A stretch of 5,383 nt of DNA from Sphingobium sp. (lineage in GTDB: Bacteria > Pseudomonadota > Alphaproteobacteria > Sphingomonadales > Sphingomonadaceae), in assembly GCA_030148625.1 (NCBI GenBank), contig JASBTC010000347.1, forward strand, positions 1 to 5,383, given 5' to 3'. A program made the translations under genes and the position numbers. The notes under the pieces were generated by a model that saw nothing but the letters and a program-made list of their open reading frames with translations, had not been told where the DNA came from and searched no databases. Below are positions 1 through 5,383 of this stretch, one piece after another (the stretch's first letter is position 1; each line of letters opens with the position of its first letter).

Positions 1-1
1 G

Positions 2-589
2 GCGGGTCGATCGGAAAGCCCGCTGACCCTGATCCTGGCCGGGATCGCGGTCGCGACGCTCGCCTCTGCGGCGATCAGCCTGTCGCTCAATCTTTCGCCC
101 AATCCCTTCGCCGCGATGGAGATCATGGCGTGGCTGATGGGATCGATCGAGAACCGGTCCTACCACCATGTCTGGGTGGCGCTGCCCTGCATTACGGTCG
201 GCGCCGCGCTGCTGCTCGCGGATGGCCGCGCGCACGATGCGCTGACCCTTGGCGAAGACGGTGCTCGTGCCATGGGGGCGGACCTGCGGATTACGCGCCT
301 GCGCCTGCTGCTGGGCGTCGCGATCGGGGTCGGCGGCGCGGTCGCCGTGTCCGGATCGATCGGCTTTGTCGGGCTGATCGTGCCGCATCTGATCCGTCCG
401 CTGACCGACCGCAGCCCCTCCGCGATCCTGCTGCCTTCCGCGCTCGGCGGCGCGGCGCTGCTGACGCTGGCCGATATCGGCGTGCGGCTGATCCCGTCCA
501 ACGTCGAACTGAAGCTGGGCGTGGTGACCGCCTTTCTCGGCGTGCCCGTCTTCCTTGTCTATCTCATGCGGGAGCGCCGCTTATGGTGA
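2..589 (+). CDS. btuC: BtuC/FecCD-family ABC transporter permease, C-terminal part (5' end outside window)
   Basis: This is the inner-membrane channel subunit of a cobalamin/iron-siderophore class ABC importer. The reading frame is open from base 2, so the gene starts upstream; 195 residues are visible, against roughly 320-350 for the family. Hydrophobic helices alternate with short loops. The loop with GEDGARAMG (fragment residues 84-92) matches the family's cytoplasmic stretch that contacts the ATPase. The family hallmark GSIGFVGLIVPHLIR follows at about residues 118-132 (bases 353-397), and the C-terminal ELKLGVVTAFLGVPVF resembles the usual last helix region. The stop overlaps the ATPase start, so the two are translationally coupled. 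FecCD-type sequences alone do not separate B12 from siderophore or heme substrates. The B12 assignment rests on the riboswitch and BtuB-like receptor just downstream. The ATG at 116 is internal and not the start. Confidence 0.85.
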   Translation, partial: AGRSESPLTLILAGIAVATLASAAISLSLNLSPNPFAAMEIMAWLMGSIENRSYHHVWVALPCITVGAALLLADGRAHDALTLGEDGARAMGADLRITRLRLLLGVAIGVGGAVAVSGSIGFVGLIVPHLIRPLTDRSPSAILLPSALGGAALLTLADIGVRLIPSNVELKLGVVTAFLGVPVFLVYLMRERRLW

Positions 590-1356
590 CCCTTTCCCTC
601 GATGCGGTGAGTGTCCGGCTCGGCCGCCGGCTGGCGGTGGACGCGGTCTCCGCCACGCTCGGCGCGGGCACGCTGGTCGGCATTATCGGGCCGAACGGCG
701 CCGGAAAATCGAGCCTGTTGCGCGCGATGCTCGGGCTTGTCCCGCTGGCATCGGGTTCGGCGACGCTGGATGGCGAGCCCGTGTCGGCGATGGCGCGCGG
801 CGCGATCGCGCGCAAACTCGCCTATCTGCCGCAGGGCCAGTTGCTGCACTGGCCGCTGACGGTGGAGCGACTCGTCGCCCTCGGCCGCCTGCCGCATCTG
901 GCGCCGATGTCCGCCATGTCGCCGGCCGACAACGATGCCGTCGAGCGCGCGATCGAACGCGCGGACGTTGCCGGGCTGCGCGGCCGGGTGGCGACCGAAT
1001 TGTCGGGTGGCGAACGCGCGCGCGTGCTGCTGGCGCGGACGCTGGCGGTGGAGGCGCCCGCACTGCTGGCGGACGAGCCGCTCGCCTCGCTCGACCCCGG
1101 CCATCAGATCGACGTCATGGCACTGCTTCAGAGCGAGGCGCGCGCCGGGGCGCTGGTGGTGACGGTGCTCCATGATCTCACCATGGCGGCGCGCTATTGC
1201 GATCGCCTGCTGCTGATGGATCGCGGCGTGCTGGTCGCCGACGGCGCGCCGCTCGACGTGCTGACCGCCGAACGCCTGCGCCGCGTCTACGGCATCAGTG
1301 CGATGATCGACCCGCCGATGATCGTGCCCATCGCCCGTTCGCTGGAGCCGCTATGA
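583..1356 (+). CDS. btuD: BtuD-type ABC transporter ATP-binding protein
   Basis: This cytoplasmic ATPase would power the upstream permease. The 257-residue product has all ABC motifs: Walker A GPNGAGKS (36-43), Q-loop Gln84, signature LSGGE (140-144), Walker B LLADEP (161-166, Asp164 and catalytic Glu165), D-loop SLD (169-171) and switch His197 in VLHDL. The length is normal for the FecE/BtuD family. I chose ATG 583 because GGGAG lies at 570-574 with an 8-base spacer and the protein then begins with a typical first beta strand; the frame is open further upstream, but that stretch is a shadow of the permease gene. The start overlaps the permease stop (ATGGTGA), and the stop overlaps the next gene's ATG, so three genes form one translational unit. 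The substrate is inferred as cobalamin from neighbours; a siderophore remains possible. The associated periplasmic binding protein is not in the window. Confidence 0.88.
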   Translation: MVTLSLDAVSVRLGRRLAVDAVSATLGAGTLVGIIGPNGAGKSSLLRAMLGLVPLASGSATLDGEPVSAMARGAIARKLAYLPQGQLLHWPLTVERLVALGRLPHLAPMSAMSPADNDAVERAIERADVAGLRGRVATELSGGERARVLLARTLAVEAPALLADEPLASLDPGHQIDVMALLQSEARAGALVVTVLHDLTMAARYCDRLLLMDRGVLVADGAPLDVLTAERLRRVYGISAMIDPPMIVPIARSLEPL

Positions 1357-2045
1357 CCGATGATCTCTTCGCCGCGCAGGGTTTTTGCGCCGTTCCGCTG
1401 TTCGATCCGGAAACCGTCCGCGCGGCGCGCGACGATATCGCCGAACAGGTCGATCGCGTCGCGCGTGCGCTCTACATGCCGTTCGAACACAGCCTGCCCG
1501 ATGTGCCGCTGGGCGACAGGCTCGATCGCATCGCCGCGGCCGAACGCTCCTATGCCAATCTGCTGCGCGTCGCGATCTGCACCGATGCGCATCGCGGGCC
1601 GCGCCTTGCCGCGCTGGCCGCCAGCCCCATGCTTCTCGATACCGCCGCGCGGCTCGCGGACCGGCCGATCGCTGGAGCGATCATGCGCGTCCGCGCCAGC
1701 ATCGCGGCGTTTCCCGAACATCGTCATGACTGGCATTCGGATGTCGCGATCGATGACGGGACGAGTTGCGGCCGAGTCCGCATCACCGCCTGGATGCCGT
1801 TGAGCGATGCCGGCCCGGGCAATGGCGGGCTGGAGGTCGTACCCGGCAGACGATCCACGCCTTTCCTGCATCGGCGCGACGATGGCTTCGCTATCCCTGA
1901 AGAGACGCTCGCCGGCCTGCCGCGTGTCCAGCCCGATTGTCCGGCGGGCACCGTGCTGTTCCTCGACCGCTTCACCCCGCACCGCACGCTGCCGGTGGCG
2001 GGCGCCGCGCGCTTCGCGCTCGTCATCTGGTTCAAGACGGGATGA
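1353..2045 (+). CDS. PhyH-type Fe(II)/2-oxoglutarate-dependent oxygenase, substrate unknown
   Basis: This 230-residue soluble protein resembles the phytanoyl-CoA dioxygenase (PhyH) superfamily, whose members couple decarboxylation of 2-oxoglutarate to hydroxylation or halogenation. The visible iron-binding set is His128-Ser-Asp130 (in HDWHSDVA) and the distal His210 (in FTPHRTLPV). Arg220, ten residues later, is in the usual place for binding the 2-oxoglutarate carboxylate. The segment NGGLEVVPGRRS (157-168) matches the family's GxLxxxPGSH turn, although the His of that turn is absent here. The acidic residue of the metal triad is Asp, so this looks like a hydroxylase and not a halogenase. 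No signal peptide is seen, so it should be cytoplasmic. ATG 1353 has GGAG at 1344-1347 with a 5-base spacer and overlaps the ATPase stop as ATGA. Its place in a B12 transport operon suggests a role linked to corrinoids or to a compound imported with them, but this is inference only. Confidence 0.8.
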   Translation: MTDDLFAAQGFCAVPLFDPETVRAARDDIAEQVDRVARALYMPFEHSLPDVPLGDRLDRIAAAERSYANLLRVAICTDAHRGPRLAALAASPMLLDTAARLADRPIAGAIMRVRASIAAFPEHRHDWHSDVAIDDGTSCGRVRITAWMPLSDAGPGNGGLEVVPGRRSTPFLHRRDDGFAIPEETLAGLPRVQPDCPAGTVLFLDRFTPHRTLPVAGAARFALVIWFKTG

Positions 2046-2048
2046 GCG

Positions 2049-2077
2049 TTGACGCACCGCAGCATCGGACTTAATGC
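2049..2077 (+). promoter_or_regulatory. Putative sigma-70-type promoter for the riboswitch-btuB transcript
   Basis: A -35-like TTGACG lies at 2049-2054, directly after the stop of the oxygenase gene. A weaker -10-like TAATGC lies at 2072-2077 with a 17-base spacer (TTAATG at 2071-2076 with a 16-base spacer is the alternative). Transcription would begin near 2083-2085, exactly where the first helix of the cobalamin aptamer begins. That position supports the call. The -10 match is imperfect, and read-through from the upstream operon cannot be excluded because I see no terminator between them. Confidence 0.5.
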
Positions 2078-2082
2078 CGGAT

Positions 2083-2257
2083 CCGCGAAAGGTTCCCCGG
2101 GGACGGGGATGAAAAGGGAACGGGGTTCGAGACCCCGGCTGCCCCTGCAACTGTGAGCGGCGAGCCATCGGGCCATATGCCATTGGGATCCCCGGGATCC
2201 TGAGAAGGCGGCACGAACCGGCATTGACCCGCAAGCCAGGAGACCTGCCCGTCGCGG
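2083..2257 (+). ncRNA. Cobalamin riboswitch aptamer
   Basis: The conserved cobalamin aptamer elements appear in order. They are AAAAGGGAA (2112-2120), GCAACTGTGAGCGG (2147-2160), GACCCGCAA (2226-2234) and the B12 box GCCAGGAGACCTGCC (2235-2249). Helices I can pair by eye are a closing P1-like stem CCGCGA 2083-2088 with TCGCGG 2252-2257, GTTCCC 2092-2097 with GGGAAC 2116-2121, and a GC hairpin GGGGT 2122-2126 with ACCCC 2132-2136. The variable peripheral stem is GGATC 2186-2190 with GATCC 2196-2200. Established knowledge: cobalamin binding to this RNA represses B12 uptake and synthesis genes. It precedes a BtuB-type receptor, its classic target. No run of U follows a hairpin before the gene, so control of translation initiation is more likely than transcription termination. 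Confidence 0.96.
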
Positions 2258-2280
2258 TCGTCTTTCGCGCGGACAGGGTG

Positions 2281-2361
2281 TGCCGAGCGGACGGGGGTAA
2301 ACCCGAGCGACGACATGCACGGACCGCGTTTTCGCGGGGGTCGATGCATGCCCGTTCGGCA
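2281..2361 (+). promoter_or_regulatory. Branched RNA fold in the riboswitch expression platform
   Basis: A 10-pair helix can form between TGCCGAGCGG (2281-2290) and CCGTTCGGCA (2352-2361) with a single G-U wobble. It would enclose a small GGG/CCC hairpin with a TAAA loop (about 2295-2304) and a larger stem-loop. The larger stem-loop pairs CATGCA 2314-2319 with TGCATG 2345-2350 and CCGCG 2324-2328 with CGCGG 2333-2337, around a TTTT loop. This would be a three-way junction between the aptamer and the btuB start region. The role is unknown. It may space or stabilise the expression platform, or respond to ligand binding. Pairing was done by eye, without energy calculation. Confidence 0.5.
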
Positions 2362-2377
2362 GCATGACTCCGCTTGA
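2315..2377 (+). CDS. Possible 20-codon leader ORF upstream of btuB (speculative)
   Basis: An ATG at 2315 opens a 20-codon frame ending in TGA at 2375-2377; the peptide reads MHGPRFRGGRCMPVRQHDSA. It lies in a different frame from btuB and stops 33 bases before the btuB ATG, within the 5' arm of the hairpin that ends on that start codon. The upstream ribosome site is weak (GAG at 2305-2307), and the start sits inside the proposed RNA fold. A short frame of this length is expected by chance in GC-rich DNA. It is listed because its stop position would let a translating ribosome open the btuB initiation hairpin. Confidence 0.2.
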   Translation: MHGPRFRGGRCMPVRQHDSA

Positions 2378-2410
2378 GCGCGGCCCATTTGTCCGGGGTA
2401 CGCCGCTCAA
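2374..2410 (+). promoter_or_regulatory. Hairpin covering the btuB ribosome-binding region and start codon edge
   Basis: TTGAGCG (2374-2380) pairs perfectly with CGCTCAA (2404-2410), whose last base is the A of the btuB ATG. The loop contains the only Shine-Dalgarno-like element, GGGG at 2395-2398, with CCC at 2384-2386 able to pair with it. A competing partner for this region also exists: CGGACA 2270-2275, just after the aptamer, can pair with TGTCCG 2390-2395. These alternatives fit a ligand-dependent switch in translation initiation. No U-tract follows, so it is not an intrinsic terminator. Which state is the repressed one cannot be told from sequence alone. Confidence 0.5.
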
Positions 2411-4350
2411 TGTTGAAGTCCATTTCGTTTCTCCCGCTATTGCTCTCGACCGCCGCCTATGCGCAGGATGAGGCTCCATCCCCCATCGACGAGGGCGGCG
2501 AGGCAATCGTCGTCACCGCGACGCGCCTTCCCGTCACCGCCGATCAGGTGCCGGCATCGCTGACCGTGATCGACAAGGCCGCGATCGACGCATCGCAGGC
2601 GGTGATCGTCTCCGACCTGCTGGTGCGGACACCCGGCATCACGATCACGCGCAACGGCGGCTATGGCACGTCGACCGGCGTCCGTATTCGTGGCGCCGAC
2701 AGCGACCAGACCGTGGTGGTGATCGACGGCGTCAAGTTGAACGATCCGTCGTCGACGGGCGGCGGCTATAATTTCGCCAACCTCATGATCGGCGATACTG
2801 CGCGCATCGAGATATTGCGCGGGCCGCAGTCGATCCTGTGGGGCAGCCAGGCGATCGGCGGCGTCGTCAACATCGTGACCGCCTTGCCCGACCGTCCGCT
2901 CGAAGCGAGCTTCGATATCGAGGCGGGCTCGCGCGAGACGGTGAGCGCACGTGCCGGCATCGGCGGCAGCATCGGGCCCGTGCGGTTCCGCGTCGCCGGC
3001 TTCAATTTCGTCACCGACGGCGTCAGCGCGCTGTCGCCACGCGTCGGCGCGACCGAGCGCGACGGCTATCGCAATCGTGGCGGCAATGCCCGGCTCAATA
3101 TCGATCTCGGCGACGGCGCGATGATCGATCTGCGCGGCCTCTACTCGACGGGGCGCGTCGATATCGACGCCACCACCGCCGATACGCCCGCCTATAATCT
3201 CAGCGAGGAAGCGTTCGGCTATGCCGGCATCGTCGTGCCGCTGTTCGGCGGCAGGCTGGTCAACCGCTTCGCCGTCTCCGCGACCCAGACCGATCGCGAC
3301 GGCTTCGATCCGCGCCGCGCCCGGCCGCGCAATCTCGACAGCACCGGCTGGGCGAAGCGCTACGAATATCAGGGCACCGCGACGATCGCCGAGGGCTGGC
3401 AGGCGAGCTTCGGGGTGGAGCGCGAGGATACGCGTTTCCGCAACTATGCGACGATCCCGGCCAGTCCCACCGCCGTGATCCCGGCGCCGATCCGCGCGCG
3501 TGCGCGGCTCGACAGCGTCTATGCCCAGCTTTCGGCCCGGATCGTGGCGCCGCTGACGGTCAATGCCGGCATCCGCCACGACGATCATGACCGCTTCGGC
3601 GGCAACACCGTGTTCGGCGGCGGTGCCGTGCTGTCGCTGTTCGACGATATGACGCTTGTCCGGGCGAGCTATGGCGAAGGCTTCAAGGCGCCGACGCTGT
3701 ATCAACTCGGCAGCCAGTACGGGAATGCCGCGCTGCGCCCCGAAACATCCAAAGGCTGGGAAGCGGGGATCGAGCAGCGCCTGTTCGATCGCGCGCTCAC
3801 GCTGTCGGCCACATATTTCGATCGCAGCGCACGCGACCTGATCGTCTTCTACAGCTGTTCGGGCGTACCCAAGGGGCTTTGCCTCCAGCCCGGCTCCACC
3901 ACGATCGGCCGGCTCGGCTATTACGACAATGTCACGCGCACCCAGAGCCGTGGGATCGAGCTTGGCGGTGCGCTCGACCTGGACGGTCTTTCGCTCGCCG
4001 CCAATTATAGCTGGATCGACGCGGAGAACCGCTCGCCCGGCGCGCTGTTCGGCAAGGCGCTGCGCCGGCTGCCCGCGCATACCGCCAATGCCGAAGCCAG
4101 CTATCGCTGGGATTTCGGCCTGTCGCTGGGTGCGGCGGTGCGCTGGTCGGGCGACGCGTTCGAGAATGAAGCCAACAGCGTGGTGCTGCGCGACTATACG
4201 CTGGTCGACCTGCGCGCATCGATGCGGTTGACCGACAGTTTCGAGATCTATGGCCGCGTCGAGAATCTGTTCGACAGATATTACGAGACCGCGCTCAACT
4301 ATAATTCGCTCGGCCGATCGATCCATGCCGGCATCCGGGGGCGCTTCTGA
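2410..4350 (+). CDS. btuB: BtuB-like TonB-dependent outer-membrane cobalamin receptor
   Basis: This 646-residue receptor would take up cobalamin across the outer membrane using energy from TonB. Residues 1-18 form a signal peptide ending AYA before QDEA. A TonB box follows, EAIVVTATR (31-39), close to the VVTA core of E. coli BtuB. The plug domain spans about 45-158, with VRIRGADSDQTVVVIDGVKL and then RGPQSILWGSQAIGGVVNI (137-155), the stretch most like BtuB. The rest is a 22-strand-type barrel ending in ENLFDRYYETALNYNSLGRS and a C-terminal Phe, as expected for an outer-membrane protein. Cys483 and Cys491 lie close together in a likely surface loop. I chose ATG 2410 because it gives a clean signal peptide; a TTG at 2374 would add 12 residues in front and lies in the regulatory hairpin. 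The ribosome site is weak (GGGG 2395-2398, 11-base spacer), in keeping with riboswitch control. Cobalamin is inferred from the riboswitch. Confidence 0.93.
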   Translation: MLKSISFLPLLLSTAAYAQDEAPSPIDEGGEAIVVTATRLPVTADQVPASLTVIDKAAIDASQAVIVSDLLVRTPGITITRNGGYGTSTGVRIRGADSDQTVVVIDGVKLNDPSSTGGGYNFANLMIGDTARIEILRGPQSILWGSQAIGGVVNIVTALPDRPLEASFDIEAGSRETVSARAGIGGSIGPVRFRVAGFNFVTDGVSALSPRVGATERDGYRNRGGNARLNIDLGDGAMIDLRGLYSTGRVDIDATTADTPAYNLSEEAFGYAGIVVPLFGGRLVNRFAVSATQTDRDGFDPRRARPRNLDSTGWAKRYEYQGTATIAEGWQASFGVEREDTRFRNYATIPASPTAVIPAPIRARARLDSVYAQLSARIVAPLTVNAGIRHDDHDRFGGNTVFGGGAVLSLFDDMTLVRASYGEGFKAPTLYQLGSQYGNAALRPETSKGWEAGIEQRLFDRALTLSATYFDRSARDLIVFYSCSGVPKGLCLQPGSTTIGRLGYYDNVTRTQSRGIELGGALDLDGLSLAANYSWIDAENRSPGALFGKALRRLPAHTANAEASYRWDFGLSLGAAVRWSGDAFENEANSVVLRDYTLVDLRASMRLTDSFEIYGRVENLFDRYYETALNYNSLGRSIHAGIRGRF

Positions 4351-4928
4351 TGGACGCGCTCGCACCCCATGCCCCGATCGAGAAGCGCGTCGCGACGGTG
4401 GATGGCCGGACCGAGGAGGTCTGGCCGCTCGCGCGCGACGAGCAATTCCTGTTCGCGCTCTACACCGAACTGTTCGACGATCATTGGGACAAGCTGACCT
4501 GGGGGCCGTTGATCCCTGGGGCGGCCTATGAACTCAAATGCCCGGGCAAGCCCGACCGCATCTCGTTGTCGGCGGGCGGCTATCTGACCATCCATTGGGG
4601 CGCCAGGGGGCATTTCCATCTCTGCCTCGCCGCCAAGAGCACGAGCGATCCGGTGCTTGCGGTGCGCAGGAGCCCCGGCCGCGTCGAGCTCTATCGGCGC
4701 CTCGATGCCGAGGGGCATCCGATCTCATGGGGTATCCGCATGTTCAACGGGCATGACGAGCCGCAGATCACGATCTTCCTGCCCAATCCATTCCTGAAAC
4801 CCGAGGACCGCGTCGCCGACACGCCCGACTGGGATCGGCTGGCTTTGTGGGACGATCTGTTTCCGCGCCTGACCGGGACCGCCACCGACGGGCGGGACCG
4901 GCTGGGCAAGGGCTATGCGAAAAACTGA
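4350..4928 (+). CDS. Uncharacterised soluble protein coupled to btuB
   Basis: I do not recognise a function for this 192-residue protein. No signal peptide or membrane segment is visible, so it is probably cytoplasmic. It is rich in Trp and aromatic residues with several dense, conserved-looking stretches: LFDDHWDKLTWGPLIPGAAY (41-60), ISLSAGGYLTIHWGARGHFH (71-90), ISWGIRMFNG (125-134) and TIFLPNPFLKPEDR (141-154). His82, His88, His90 and Cys92 cluster in one segment, with Cys64 nearby; these could bind a metal or the cobalt of a corrinoid, which is speculation. The ATG shares one base with the btuB stop (TGATG), and GGGGG at 4337-4341 gives an 8-base spacer, so translation is likely coupled and under the same riboswitch. 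A role in handling, trafficking or processing of imported cobalamin is the natural guess from context. The Lys/Gly/Arg-rich tail (181-192) looks disordered. Confidence 0.82.
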   Translation: MDALAPHAPIEKRVATVDGRTEEVWPLARDEQFLFALYTELFDDHWDKLTWGPLIPGAAYELKCPGKPDRISLSAGGYLTIHWGARGHFHLCLAAKSTSDPVLAVRRSPGRVELYRRLDAEGHPISWGIRMFNGHDEPQITIFLPNPFLKPEDRVADTPDWDRLALWDDLFPRLTGTATDGRDRLGKGYAKN

Positions 4929-4941
4929 GCGGAGAATGACG

Positions 4942-5383
4942 ATGACGATCAATACCGAAAGTCGCATATCGCAGCGCGGCGCCTCCACGATCTGGATCAT
5001 GCTGCTGACCGTGGCGAGCACCGTGACGACGCTCGTCCTGTCCTGCGCGACGCCGTTTCCCGCGCTCGCCGCGCTCGCCGCCGTTCATATGCATCGCCGC
5101 GACGGCATGACGCTGATGGGGCTCGCCTGGCTCGCCAGCCAGCTCACCGGCTTCCTGATCCTGGGCTACGAGATGAAGGAGACCACGACGGGCTGGGCGA
5201 TCGGTCTGGCGGTCGCCGCGCTGGGCTCCGCCGCCGGCGCCTATGCCGCGCTCGATCGCCTGGGTGGCCGATCCACCGCGCTGAGGCTGGCCAGGGCCTA
5301 TGGCGTGGGCTTCGTCGCCTTCAAGCTGGTGATCCTGGCCTTCTCCTTCTGGCTGGGCGGCTTGGCGACGACGCTCGATCCGG
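4942..5383 (+). CDS. Multi-helix membrane protein, candidate BtuM-type cobalamin transporter (3' end outside window)
   Basis: The frame is open to the window edge, giving 147 residues of an incomplete protein. About five hydrophobic segments are visible, near residues 17-34, 38-50, 56-76, 83-104 and 117-140. A single Cys35 sits in LSCATPFPALAAL, at the start of the second segment. BtuM proteins are small, about six-helix inner-membrane cobalamin transporters whose invariant Cys coordinates cobalt and removes cyanide from cyanocobalamin (Cys80 in the Thiobacillus denitrificans protein). Size, topology, the lone Cys and the place behind a riboswitch-controlled btuB fit that family, but I could not align it. 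ATG 4942 is chosen over the in-frame ATG 4936 because GGAG at 4931-4934 is 7 bases from the former and 1 from the latter. The gap from the previous gene is 13 bases, so the two are surely cotranscribed. Alternative: an unrelated small membrane protein. Confidence 0.75.
   Translation, partial: MTINTESRISQRGASTIWIMLLTVASTVTTLVLSCATPFPALAALAAVHMHRRDGMTLMGLAWLASQLTGFLILGYEMKETTTGWAIGLAVAALGSAAGAYAALDRLGGRSTALRLARAYGVGFVAFKLVILAFSFWLGGLATTLDP

Noticed and set aside
130..582. Upstream in-frame extension of the ATPase gene
   Set aside because: The extra 151 residues are an Arg-rich out-of-frame reading of the permease gene. ABC motifs begin only after ATG 583, which has its own ribosome-binding site.
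2185..2200. GGATCC-CCGGGATCC stretch resembling a cloning polylinker (BamHI-SmaI-BamHI)
   Set aside because: It forms the stem of a variable peripheral arm inside the cobalamin aptamer, with conserved aptamer sequence on both sides, so a natural GC-rich hairpin is the better explanation.
2314..2350. Stem-loop with a TTTT loop considered as an intrinsic terminator
   Set aside because: The T-run is in the loop and not after the stem, and the bases after 2350 are not U-rich, so termination here is unlikely.
2374..2409. TTG at 2374 as the btuB start, adding 12 residues
   Set aside because: It would put polar residues before the signal peptide, lacks a ribosome site and lies in the 5' arm of the regulatory hairpin. 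ATG 2410 gives a standard signal peptide.
1287..2423. A 378-codon minus-strand frame across the oxygenase gene and the riboswitch
   Set aside because: It runs antisense through the conserved riboswitch and a convincing oxygenase gene, and its translation is Arg-rich without motifs. Treated as a shadow frame.
2437..4365. A 642-codon open frame on the minus strand, antisense to btuB
   Set aside because: It mirrors btuB codons in GC-rich DNA, has low-complexity Arg/Ala/Asp-rich composition and no recognisable domain. The + strand protein is a clear TonB-dependent receptor.
1..5383. CRISPR arrays, tRNA or rRNA genes, insertion sequences or phage genes
   Set aside because: No direct repeat arrays, tRNA-like folds, transposase motifs or terminal inverted repeats were seen; the whole window is accounted for by the B12 locus.

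Overview
The window looks like the vitamin B12 (cobalamin) uptake locus of an alphaproteobacterium, most likely a sphingomonad. That placement is an inference from the very high GC content, tightly packed genes with short overlaps, and the style of the TonB-dependent receptor. No rRNA or other taxonomic marker is present. All supported genes lie on the + strand.

Layout: (1) Positions 2-589 hold the C-terminal part of a BtuC/FecCD-type ABC permease, cut by the window edge. (2) Positions 583-1356 hold its BtuD-type ATPase, overlapping the permease by 7 bases. (3) Positions 1353-2045 hold a phytanoyl-CoA dioxygenase (PhyH)-type Fe(II)/2-oxoglutarate oxygenase, overlapping the ATPase by 4 bases. 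(4) Positions 2046-2409 contain no large gene. They carry a plausible promoter, a cobalamin riboswitch with a canonical B12 box, a branched downstream RNA fold, a possible 20-codon leader ORF, and a hairpin that ends on the btuB start codon. (5) Positions 2410-4350 hold a full-length BtuB-like outer-membrane receptor. (6) Positions 4350-4928 hold an uncharacterised soluble protein overlapping btuB by one base. (7) Positions 4942-5383 hold the start of a multi-helix membrane protein with one conserved-looking Cys, a candidate BtuM-type cobalamin transporter.

How the genes fit together: BtuB would bring cobalamin through the outer membrane using TonB energy. The BtuC/BtuD pair, with a binding protein not in this window, would carry it across the inner membrane. 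The BtuM-like protein may offer a second inner-membrane route. The riboswitch would shut off btuB and the two genes behind it when cobalamin is plentiful, probably by blocking translation, since no U-rich terminator is visible.

The least explained parts are the PhyH-type oxygenase inside a B12 transporter operon, the unknown soluble protein coupled to btuB, and the structured RNA between the aptamer and the btuB start codon.
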